Shown one piece after another: positions 56,931-64,000 of a DNA stretch of 64,000 nucleotides. The notes under the pieces are model-generated. The model saw nothing but the letters and a program-made list of their open reading frames with translations, was not told the origin of the DNA and did no database searches. Source of the DNA: Halomicrobium sp. LC1Hm (GTDB taxonomy: Archaea; Halobacteriota; Halobacteria; Halobacteriales; Haloarculaceae); contig NZ_CP044129.1 in NCBI RefSeq assembly GCF_009617995.1, positions 1,550,001 through 1,614,000 on the forward strand, in the 5' to 3' direction. A program made the translations under genes and the position numbers. Each line of letters begins with the position of its first letter. The stretch's first letter is position 1.

Positions 56931-58000
56931 CAGTCGAGCACCCCGTTGACGACCTCGACGGCAGTCCTCGTGTCCTCGCGCGTGCCACAGGTGATCCGGA
57001 CACACTCGGGCAGGCCGAAGCTGCCACAGTCCCGGACGATGACGCCGTCGCGCTGGGCCGCGTCGGCGACGGCCTCGGCGTCGCCCACCTCCGCGAGCAC
57101 GAAGTTCCCCCCGCTCTCCCAGGTCCGTGCGTCGAGGTGCTCGTGGTAGTACTCGCGGGCCCACCGGGCGGTCTCGACGGTCTTCTCGACGTGTTCGTCG
57201 TCGTCCAGTGCGGCCAGTCCCGCCCGACAGGCCAGTTCGCTGGCCGCGAACGGCGTGTTGATGCGCGCGTAGGCGTCGGCCCACTCCTCGGGGACGAAGC
57301 CGTAGCCGAGGCGAACACCGGCGAGTCCGTACGCCTTCGAGAAGGTCCGCAGGACGGCCACGTCGTCGCGCTCGTCGACGAGTGCGCGCGCGCTGGTCGC
57401 GTCGGTGAACTCGCCGTAGGCCTCGTCGACGAGGACGAGCGTCTCCTCGTCGGTCCGGTCGGCGATCTCGGCCACGTCGTCGTTTCCGATCTCCGTTCCG
57501 GTCGGATTGTGGGGGCTGGTGAGATAGACGATCCGCTCGCCGTCGTAGGCTGCGAGCACCGTCTCGGCCGTCTGCTCGAAGTCGTCGGCCTTCGAGAGGG
57601 TGTACTCTCGGATCGTCCCGTGGTGGAACCGCGCGCTCATCGGGTAGTAGGCAAACCCCGGCGCGGGGACGAGGACCGCGTCGCCCGGCTCCAGCATCGC
57701 GCGAGCGAAGTAGTCGAGGACGCCGTCGCCGCCGTTGCCCAGCCAGACCTGTTCCGGGGCGAGCCCCCAGCGGTCGGCGAGGCGATCGACGAGGTCCGCG
57801 TGGGAGGCCTTCGGGTACGAGTGCATCTGTTCGGCCGACGACCGGATCGCCTCGACGGCGGCCGGACTCGGACCGTACATGTTCTCGTTCGACGCGAGCT
57901 TCACGAGATCGTCCGGGTCCACGTCGAGTTCCCGAGCGACCTCTTCGATCCCTCGCCCGGCACGGTAGACGCCGTGGGCCGAGAGGTCCCGTGGTTGCAT
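56930..58000 (-). CDS. hisC: Histidinol-phosphate aminotransferase
   Basis: A 356-aa fold-type I aminotransferase of the HisC group, catalysing the PLP-dependent step of histidine synthesis. Signatures are LASNENMYGPSPAAVEAI at the N-terminus, VYLTSPHNPTGTEI, LVLVDEAYGEFTD and the PLP lysine in RTFSKAYGLAGVRLGYGF. It starts with ATG 58000. It is first in the hisC - Fap7-like - phosphatidyltransferase operon. Confidence 0.93.
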   Translation of the reverse strand: MQPRDLSAHGVYRAGRGIEEVARELDVDPDDLVKLASNENMYGPSPAAVEAIRSSAEQMHSYPKASHADLVDRLADRWGLAPEQVWLGNGGDGVLDYFARAMLEPGDAVLVPAPGFAYYPMSARFHHGTIREYTLSKADDFEQTAETVLAAYDGERIVYLTSPHNPTGTEIGNDDVAEIADRTDEETLVLVDEAYGEFTDATSARALVDERDDVAVLRTFSKAYGLAGVRLGYGFVPEEWADAYARINTPFAASELACRAGLAALDDDEHVEKTVETARWAREYYHEHLDARTWESGGNFVLAEVGDAEAVADAAQRDGVIVRDCGSFGLPECVRITCGTREDTRTAVEVVNGVLD

Positions 58001-58118
58001 GGTCGATGCAAGCGGACGGGAGGGCTTAAGCGTGCTCACTGTGGGCGGTGTGGCGCGATTACAGTCGTTGATAGCGCGGGGGAAAACAATATGATACGGG
58101 CACTGTTCCTGTGAATCG

Positions 58119-58805
58119 ATGCCGTTACTCATCGACGTTCGGAAGCTGTCGATCATCAACCAGCTGATAAAGAGCGGGGCCGAGAACGTCACGGCCTCGC
58201 TGGAGACGCTGGCCGGCGTCGAAGCGACCGTCGAGATCAAGAGCCTCTCGTTCGTCGAACCGTCGGACATCCCCGCAGAGATGGGTGACGGCGAGATTTA
58301 CGGGGCTCGCGTCAGGCTCACCGAGCCGCCCTACGGCGTCTTCCTGATGACATTCTCCCCGGCGACGGCGGCCGAGGTCGCCAGTCTGCTCACGAACACG
58401 TCGACGGAAGACGGCTTCAATCAGCTCCACGAGAGCGCGCTCTCGGAGATGTGTAACGTCCTCACCTCGGGGTTCATCGACGGCATCGCGAACACGCTGG
58501 AGACGACGATCGACTTCGCCACGCCACAGCTGGAACGGGACCAGGCGACGGCGATCGCCGACGACGCACTGACCCACGTCAGGCGCGACTCGATGTCGAT
58601 CGTCCTGGACTCGATCGTCGACATCGCCGACTCCGACGTGGCGTTCAAGCTCCGGATCTTCCTCGTTCCGGACCCGGGCTCGTTCGTCCACGTGATCGAC
58701 CAGCTGGAGCTCGACCGGTCGACGAGCGAGCCGACGCGGTCGAAGGCCCACGAGGTCGAGGAGCTCGACATGACAGCCGACGAGTCGGTCGATCTCGGCG
58801 AGTAA
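58119..58805 (+). CDS. cheC: Chemotaxis protein CheC, copy 2
   Basis: A 228-aa CheC with the same layout as the copy at 1904-2506 (MPLLIDVRKLSIINQL, ESALSEMCNVLTSGFIDGIANTLETTIDF) but an additional acidic C-terminal tail of about 30 residues. A TATA-like CAATATGAT lies about 30 bp upstream of the ATG. Two CheC proteins may act on different phosphorylated regulators, or one may have lost enzyme activity; the E/N phosphatase pair is present in both. Confidence 0.88.
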   Translation: MPLLIDVRKLSIINQLIKSGAENVTASLETLAGVEATVEIKSLSFVEPSDIPAEMGDGEIYGARVRLTEPPYGVFLMTFSPATAAEVASLLTNTSTEDGFNQLHESALSEMCNVLTSGFIDGIANTLETTIDFATPQLERDQATAIADDALTHVRRDSMSIVLDSIVDIADSDVAFKLRIFLVPDPGSFVHVIDQLELDRSTSEPTRSKAHEVEELDMTADESVDLGE

Positions 58806-58845
58806 TCCCCACTGTTTGATTACGGTCGAGTCCCGACGGCAATCC

Positions 58846-59295
58846 ATGAGCGAGCTACTGGCTGGTATTTACGCCGTCCACATGACGTTCGCCGCTCTGT
58901 GGACGGGGAGTGTCGTGTTCGTCGCAATCGCCGTCCTGCCGACCGCGATGGACGGCGAGGGATCGCCCGCGCCACTGTCGGCGATGATCGGGAAACTGAA
59001 GCTCGTCTCGCGGACGAGCGCCCTCCTGCTCTTCCTCACTGGCGGCCACCTCGCGGCGACCCAGTACGGGGCCAGCGGGCTCACGGGGACGTTCCGTGGC
59101 TACCTCGTCATCGCGATGCTGGTCCTCTGGTTCGTGCTGGCCGGCCTCGTCGAGGTCGGGTCGAGCAAGCTCACGGACGGGTTCGACCAGCAGAAACTCA
59201 GAGAGCCGGCGCGGAACGCCCGGCCGTTCTTCCTGGGGGCGACGGTCGTCGCCGTCCTCCTGTTGCTCGACGCGGGCATCATCCTCGGTATCTGA
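58846..59295 (+). CDS. CopD-like membrane protein
   Basis: A 149-aa protein with four transmembrane helices (LLAGIYAVHMTFAALWTGSVVFVAIAVL, RTSALLLFLTGGHLAATQ, YLVIAMLVLWFVLAGLVEVG, FFLGATVVAVLLLLDAGIIL). The arrangement, with His in the first and third helices (VHMTF; GGHLA), fits the CopD/DUF2269-like group that may bind heme or copper. It is convergent with the GMC oxidoreductase. Function is inferred only from topology. Confidence 0.7.
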   Translation: MSELLAGIYAVHMTFAALWTGSVVFVAIAVLPTAMDGEGSPAPLSAMIGKLKLVSRTSALLLFLTGGHLAATQYGASGLTGTFRGYLVIAMLVLWFVLAGLVEVGSSKLTDGFDQQKLREPARNARPFFLGATVVAVLLLLDAGIILGI

Positions 59296-60930
59296 TCACA
59301 GCCGTTCGTCGAGTGCGTCGCCACACCGAAGCGCCAGCGCCGCGATCGTCAGCGTCGGGTTCATCGAGCCGGCGCTCGGGAACACGCTCGACGACGCGAT
59401 CCAGCAGTTGTCCAGGTCGTGAGTCCGGAGGTCGGGGTCGACGACGCTCGCTGCGGGGTCGGTCCCCATCCGCGTCGTCCCCATGTGGTGGGCAGCGGGA
59501 CCGGTCGAGTCCGGCCCCGCAGTCCAGCCGATGTCGACGCCAAGCTCCGAGAGGACGGCGTGTTGGATGCGGTTCGCCCGCTCGATCGTTCGGAGCACGC
59601 GCTCGCCCCACGACCAGTGGATCTCCGGGACCGGGTTGCCGTGGTCGTCGGTCGTCGACGAGTCGAGCGTGATCCGGTTCTCGGCCCGCGGGGGCTGGCC
59701 GACGAGCCCCCCCATCGCGACGTGGTTCCCGTAGCCCGCCCGGAGGTCGTCGAGCAGGTCGTCGCCCCACGTCTCGGCGTCCAGCGCCATCTCGACGGGC
59801 GACGGGCCGGCGTAGTTGAGAAACTCCAGTTTGATCGGCGACAGTGGCTCCTCCGCCTGGGCGACGACCACGTCGCCGTCTCTGGTGACCGCCTGTCCGG
59901 GCTCGTCGTAGAACTGGTGGCTCTCGCTGGTGAGGAAGCCGACGTGGTTCTGGCGGGTCGGCTCGTCGATCGTCCCGCCGGCCCCGGCAAAGAGGTGTTC
60001 CATGAAGTACCGGCCGACCGCGCCAGAACTGTTCGCCAGTCCGTCGGGATGGTCGGGCGAGCGAGACAACAGGAGGAGCCGCGGAATCTCGATCCCGCCG
60101 GCCGCCAGCACGAACTGACGAGCATGCTGGCGGTGTTCGGTTCCGTCCGGCGTCGCATACACCGCGGCCGCGATTCGTTCGGGGTCGTCGCCGGTCTCCA
60201 GTCGCTGGACCGGCGCGCGGTCGACGACTCGGGCACCCGCGCGCTCGGCCTTCTCGACGTGGGTGTCTGCACTGTACTTCGCGCCGGAGGGACAGACCGG
60301 CTGACAGGTCCCGTAGCCGACGCAGGCCGATCTGTCGTCGTAGGGCTCGCTGTTGCGAGCGTTGGGCACGCTGTGAGTCGTGATACCGAGTCGCTCACAA
60401 GCGGATGCAAACAGCGAGTCGCTGTACGACGGCTCGAACGCCGACATGGGGAACGGCGTTCGCCGTGGCGGTCCGAAGGGGTTGTCCGACGCCCCCGCGA
60501 CGCCCAGCGCCGACTCCGCCTCGGCGTAGTAGGGCCGGAGCTCCTCGTAGTCGATCGGCCAGGCCGGATCGTCGTTCGGGTGATCCCCGGCGAAGTCTGT
60601 CGGATGGAGCCGCGGGACCATCCCCTGCCAGTGGAGCGTCGACCCGCCGACGCCCTTGACGCGGTTGGCGTTCAGCGGGTAGAACTGCTCGCCGCCCGTC
60701 GAGTACTCGTCGCGCTCGCCGCCCATCTCCCAGATCGACAGGTCGTCGTGGGCCGGTCGGATCGAGCGCTCCATCTGCTCGGGCCGTGCGTCGAAGTCGA
60801 ACCGCGGCCCCGCTTCCAGTACGACCACGTCGTGGCCGGCGCTGGCGAGCCGATGGGCCACGAGCGCGCCGGCCGGCCCCGCACCGACGACGCACACGTC
60901 CTGTCTGGGTGACGGCGTGCGCGACTGCAC
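59296..60930 (-). CDS. GMC-family oxidoreductase
   Basis: A 544-aa FAD-dependent alcohol/sugar dehydrogenase of the glucose-methanol-choline family. The FAD-binding fold opens with DVCVVGAGPAGALVAHRLASAGHDVVVLEAG, then VKGVGGSTLHWQGMVPRL and the C-terminal HHMGTTRMGTDPAASVVDPDLRTHD. A cysteine cluster (CVGYGTCQPVCPSGAK) is typical of gluconate/sorbitol-type members. The start codon is GTG (60928-60930). The physiological substrate is unknown. Confidence 0.9.
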   Translation of the reverse strand: MQSRTPSPRQDVCVVGAGPAGALVAHRLASAGHDVVVLEAGPRFDFDARPEQMERSIRPAHDDLSIWEMGGERDEYSTGGEQFYPLNANRVKGVGGSTLHWQGMVPRLHPTDFAGDHPNDDPAWPIDYEELRPYYAEAESALGVAGASDNPFGPPRRTPFPMSAFEPSYSDSLFASACERLGITTHSVPNARNSEPYDDRSACVGYGTCQPVCPSGAKYSADTHVEKAERAGARVVDRAPVQRLETGDDPERIAAAVYATPDGTEHRQHARQFVLAAGGIEIPRLLLLSRSPDHPDGLANSSGAVGRYFMEHLFAGAGGTIDEPTRQNHVGFLTSESHQFYDEPGQAVTRDGDVVVAQAEEPLSPIKLEFLNYAGPSPVEMALDAETWGDDLLDDLRAGYGNHVAMGGLVGQPPRAENRITLDSSTTDDHGNPVPEIHWSWGERVLRTIERANRIQHAVLSELGVDIGWTAGPDSTGPAAHHMGTTRMGTDPAASVVDPDLRTHDLDNCWIASSSVFPSAGSMNPTLTIAALALRCGDALDERL

Positions 60931-61094
60931 GCGCGAGAATTAGGCAATCCTAAACTTATGGGTTGTCATCCGGACCGACACCACTCTCCACGGCGACGGG
61001 CACGGTTGTCGACGTTCCCTCGTCGTCGACGCCAACGACATGCTCTGTCTCCTAGAGACGACGAAAAGAGCACTCAGAAATCTGGTTGAGCCGG
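60931..61094. other. Intergenic region, nothing recognised
   Basis: 164 bp between the GMC gene and the FAA hydrolase. It holds AAATTATGGG-like AT-rich DNA near 60946-60962, probably the GMC promoter (the minus-strand sequence AGTTTAGGATTGCC). Confidence 0.35.
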
Positions 61095-61868
61095 TCAGGG
61101 AATCCGCACGCTGTGTTTGAGCGTGCCGACGCCCTCGATCTCGATCTCGACGTTGTCGCCGTCGGCCAGCGGGCCGACCCCCTCCGGCGTCCCGGTCGCG
61201 ATCACGTCGCCGGGCTCTAACGTCATGTAGGCCGTGATCTCCTCGATGAGCTCCGGGATCGAAAAGATGAGGTGTTCGATCGAAGAGGACTGTTTGGTCT
61301 CGCCGTTGACCCGCGTCTCGATCGTCGCGTCGTCCGGGACGTGTTCCGGCGTCGCGACGAGGGGGCCGATGGGACACGCGTTGTCGAAGGCCTTCCCGCG
61401 AACCCAGTTTTGCTCTCTCTCCTGGTCGTCGCGGTTCGAGAGGTCGTTGACGCAGGTGTAGCCCGCGATCACGTCCTCGGCGTTGCGCTGGCTGACGTTC
61501 TTGCACTGCTCGCCGATGACCACGCCCAGCTCTGCCTCGTAGTCGATCCGGTCTTTGTCCGCCAGCAGCGTCACCGTCTTGTCGTGGCTCGCGACGGTGT
61601 TTGGCGGTTTCAGAAAGAGGAGCGGTCGATCCGGCACGTCGTTGTCCATCTCGTCGGCGTGCTCCGCGTAGTTGCGACCCACACAGACGATCTTGGTGGG
61701 CTCGCAGGGCGGGAGTACGTCGACTTCTTCCGGGGCGTAGGATTCGTCGCCAAAGGCGATGCGGCCGTAGGGGCCGGCCGCCGCCGTGACGACCGGCTCA
61801 CCGTCTTCGACGGTCCACCGCCCGCCACGGACGTTCCCCGCAGAGTCGCGAAATCGAACACGCTTCAT
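61095..61868 (-). CDS. Fumarylacetoacetate hydrolase family protein
   Basis: A 257-aa member of the FAH superfamily. The metal-binding glutamate/aspartate set is visible in YEAELGVVIGEQCKNVS and GYTCVNDLSNRDDQ; the C-terminal part ends DVIATGTPEGVGPLADGDNVEIEIEGVG, diagnostic of the family. Members hydrolyse or decarboxylate 2,4-dioxo acids such as acylpyruvates or oxaloacetate; the substrate is uncertain. Metal dependence (Mg2+/Mn2+) is expected. Confidence 0.92.
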   Translation of the reverse strand: MKRVRFRDSAGNVRGGRWTVEDGEPVVTAAAGPYGRIAFGDESYAPEEVDVLPPCEPTKIVCVGRNYAEHADEMDNDVPDRPLLFLKPPNTVASHDKTVTLLADKDRIDYEAELGVVIGEQCKNVSQRNAEDVIAGYTCVNDLSNRDDQEREQNWVRGKAFDNACPIGPLVATPEHVPDDATIETRVNGETKQSSSIEHLIFSIPELIEEITAYMTLEPGDVIATGTPEGVGPLADGDNVEIEIEGVGTLKHSVRIP

Positions 61869-62085
61869 ACGGCCGGCAACACGGCCGGTACTGATAAGCG
61901 TTTACACGGCCATTCGAGGGCCGTCGTGCGGTACGACGGCTGCCTAGGATCCTATCGTCAGTCGTCTCTGCCGTCGGGCGAAACGACCGCACGCCGCAGC
62001 GGTCGGGCCACACCGTCGGCCGTCCATCTGTGACGGTCGACGCCGCCACGGACGGCGAATCGATTCAGGCCGTTAGCCAACGGGC
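61869..62085. other. Intergenic region, nothing recognised
   Basis: 217 bp between the FAA hydrolase start and the CNNM-type gene stop. It must hold the promoter for the former. No clear feature. Confidence 0.35.
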
Positions 62086-63144
62086 TCACTCCACGTCGAT
62101 GGGGTCTTCGATGTCGCCCGTGATCGATTCCAGCAGGTCGGTGACGGTCACCATGCCGACGACCTCGCCGTTTTCGATGACCAGCGCGAGTTCCTGGTTC
62201 TCGGCCTGGAACTGGTCGATCGCGTCGCTGACGTCCACGTCCGGCGAGAGAGTCACCGGCGGAGCTGCGAGTGCTTCGAAGTCGACGGTTCCCTCGGCCA
62301 GTTCCTCGCGGTGTCGTGCGAAGACCGGGAAGTAGAGGATGCCACGGAAGTCGGTCACCTCCCCGCCGACCAGCGGGTACCGGGTGTGTGGGTTCTCGGC
62401 CATCCGCCGGAAGTTCTCCGCCGTGTCGGCCTCCGTCGACAGCGTGACGATCTCGTCGGTCGAGACCATCACGTCACGAACGGGCTGTTCGCCGATCTGG
62501 AGGGCGTTCATCACCTCGGTACGACGCTCCTCGCTGAGGTCGCCCTCGTCCAGGACCGACCCGAGCTTGTTTCGGAGGTCCGCTCGCGACTCGATGACGT
62601 CTTGCTCGGTTTCGAGCCACGCGCCGGTCATCTCGATACCGAACAGCTTCAGCGTCCACTTGGCGACTCCGTCGCCGAGCGTGATCAGCGGCGAGATCAG
62701 GAGGTTGAACCAGTACAGCGGCCTCGCACCGTAGCGACACACCATCCGGGACCGCTCGACCCCGAGGTACGTCGGCGTCTGCTCGCCGTGGGTCAGGTGG
62801 AGGAGATTGATGATCAGGAACGCGAGGATGGCACCCGAGCCCACTGTCGCGAGCACGGTGTTCTTGAACAGCGGTTCGAACACCGCCGCCAGCGCCGGCT
62901 CGGCGACGATCCCGACGGCGATACTCGAAGCCGTGATGCCGACCTGACAGGTGGTGAGATAGATTTCGAGGTTCTGGGTCATCTCCCACGCCCGTTCGAG
63001 CGCGGCGTCGCCGTCGCCGACGAACTCGGATTCGGAGAACTGGCGAGCCCGCGTCAGCGCGAACTCGATCGCGACGAAGAAGCCGTTCGCGAGTATCAGC
63101 GCGATACCAGCGACCAGTCTAACGCCGATCTCTGGAGGATTCAT
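62086..63144 (-). CDS. CNNM/CorC-type transport protein (DUF21 plus CBS pair)
   Basis: A 352-aa membrane protein. Residues 1-200 form the DUF21/CNNM transmembrane domain (LVAGIALILANGFFVAIEFALTRARQ, LTTCQVGITASSIAVGIVAEPAL, GAILAFLIINLLHLTHGEQTPTYLG). Residues about 205-350 are two CBS domains (VRDVMVSTDEIVTLSTEADTAENFRR; ENQELALVIENGEVVGMVTVTDLLESI) that bind adenine nucleotides. The family is implicated in Mg2+/Co2+ export. The C-terminal CorC_HlyC domain is missing, common in archaea. Confidence 0.9.
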   Translation of the reverse strand: MNPPEIGVRLVAGIALILANGFFVAIEFALTRARQFSESEFVGDGDAALERAWEMTQNLEIYLTTCQVGITASSIAVGIVAEPALAAVFEPLFKNTVLATVGSGAILAFLIINLLHLTHGEQTPTYLGVERSRMVCRYGARPLYWFNLLISPLITLGDGVAKWTLKLFGIEMTGAWLETEQDVIESRADLRNKLGSVLDEGDLSEERRTEVMNALQIGEQPVRDVMVSTDEIVTLSTEADTAENFRRMAENPHTRYPLVGGEVTDFRGILYFPVFARHREELAEGTVDFEALAAPPVTLSPDVDVSDAIDQFQAENQELALVIENGEVVGMVTVTDLLESITGDIEDPIDVE

Positions 63145-63233
63145 CGCCGGCCGATTCTGGCCGACGCCTGTTATACCTCATGGATCGAAAACCACCACAA
63201 AGTGTTTGTTCGAGAGTTTCCTAATTTCCCATT

Positions 63234-64000
63234 GTGAAATTGTCGCGTCGGCTACGGGACTCGCTCGCCGGACGACTCCCGGCCGCGCCCGTGCTCGTCG
63301 TGACGGGGATCCTGTGGTTCGGCGGCGCAGTCTGGAACTTTCAGGGAGAAATTACGACGCTCGAAAGTGCCGCGTTACCGGTCGCAACGTTCGTGCTGAC
63401 TGGTGGGCTCTCGGCGGGGGTCGTCTTCGTCGGTTACCGGCTCTCTCAGAGCCCGTTCACCCCCGAACAGCGGTGGTGGATCGTCGGCTGGACCGTCGGC
63501 GGACTGGGGATCACGGTGTTGTTGCACACCGCGACGCTGGCGATCCGCGCCGCAGAGGGGCGACCGATCGGCGAGCCCCAGTTCCCGCTGCTCGTCGCCG
63601 GGGGCGTGGGCGCACTCGCGGGCTACGGGATCGGTGAGTTGCTGGTCGACGTACGCCGGTCGGCCGCCCGGGCCGAACGGGCTCGTGACGGCATGGCGTT
63701 CGCGAACAGCCTCCTGCGCCACGACGTTCGCAACGCCCTACAGGTGATTCTCGGACAGGTCGACGTGTTGACGGCCGTCGACGATGAACGAGCGACCGAG
63801 GCCGCGAACCGAATCGAGAGCCAGGTCGAGGCGCTGTACGATCTCACGGCCAACGCCGAGGCCGTCACGGGCGTCCTGACGGGCGAGGCGACCCCGGAAC
63901 CCAGAAACGTCGTCGAAGACATCGAGACGAGCGTCGCGACCGTCAGCGAATCGTTTCCCGACGCCACCGTCGAGACCGCACTGCACGACGAGCTGGTCGT
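63234..64000 (+). CDS. Membrane-bound sensor histidine kinase (3' end cut by window)
   Basis: The frame starts at GTG 63234 and is still open at the end of the window. Visible residues: four transmembrane helices (PVLVVTGILWFGGAVW; AALPVATFVLTGGLSAGVVFVGY; WWIVGWTVGGLGITVLLHTATL; LLVAGGVGALAGYGIGELL) and then a HisKA-like domain with LLRHDVRNALQVILGQVDVL (His163). The HATPase part begins near the edge. It is related in its H-box to the soluble kinase at 29206 (RHDLGND). Confidence 0.85.
   Translation, partial: MKLSRRLRDSLAGRLPAAPVLVVTGILWFGGAVWNFQGEITTLESAALPVATFVLTGGLSAGVVFVGYRLSQSPFTPEQRWWIVGWTVGGLGITVLLHTATLAIRAAEGRPIGEPQFPLLVAGGVGALAGYGIGELLVDVRRSAARAERARDGMAFANSLLRHDVRNALQVILGQVDVLTAVDDERATEAANRIESQVEALYDLTANAEAVTGVLTGEATPEPRNVVEDIETSVATVSESFPDATVETALHDELV

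Overview
This is a haloarchaeal chromosome segment (class Halobacteria; probably a Haloarcula/Halomicrobium-like lineage, which is inference). The evidence is the GC-rich, strongly acidic proteome with GTC/GAC/GAG-dominated codons, archaeal-only genes (pelota, aMBF1, S3Ae, Pcc1, HalX response regulator, archaeal mevalonate decarboxylase, two CheC proteins), TATA-box promoters and ATGA-coupled genes. Window ends cut a DICT-domain protein (left) and a membrane histidine kinase (right).

Layout. 1-6.9 kb: metabolic and regulatory genes (acyl-CoA dehydrogenase, CheC, O-methyltransferase, BtpA-like protein, redoxin, winged-helix protein, Lrp/AsnC regulator coupled to an aminotransferase). 7.0-14.9 kb: a type IV pilus operon, pilB-pilC followed by five small N-terminally anchored pilin-like proteins, facing a 699-aa pilin-like protein with a C-terminal beta-solenoid (15.1-17.2 kb). 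17.4-18.8 kb: tRNA-Ala(GGC) with a displaced copy of its own 3' end, then a second, decayed set of pilin-like genes. 19.1-21.6 kb: the rps15 / RecJ-like / pcc1 / rps3ae translation operon. 21.7-33.2 kb: acetyltransferases, a cupredoxin, phosphomevalonate decarboxylase, a cysteine hydrolase, an NDH-2-like flavoprotein, pelota, a histidine kinase, an MBL hydrolase, a membrane-tethered HTH protein and a DapA-family aldolase.

33.2-50.3 kb is accessory. It opens with a transposase tail fragment, a TumE/HTH-type toxin-antitoxin pair and a 250-bp MITE-like element that has terminal inverted repeats and an 8-bp target duplication. The main item is a 14.4-kb integrated element inside the 5' end of dinB (DNA polymerase IV). 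It is bounded by a perfect 62-bp direct repeat of dinB coding sequence (35907-35968 and 50314-50375). It carries its own tyrosine integrase beside the right repeat, a decayed second integrase near the left end, and a tail-only viral module (tape measure, small tail protein, hub, spike-like protein) without recognisable head genes. The right junction rebuilds an intact dinB whose first 19 codons and start come from the element, while the original start is stranded 14.4 kb away on an 81-codon stub.

50.3-64 kb returns to core genes: dinB, a HerA-like ATPase, tpiA, a HalX response regulator, aMBF1, a CDP-alcohol phosphatidyltransferase / Fap7-like kinase / hisC operon, a second cheC, a CopD-like membrane protein, a GMC oxidoreductase, an FAA hydrolase and a CNNM/CorC-type protein. 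A family of about 84-bp palindromes recurs in the core parts (14.9, 22.8, 24.4 degenerate, 51.6 kb, and a 32.3-kb outer-arm remnant). Each copy begins exactly at the TGA stop codon of a gene.
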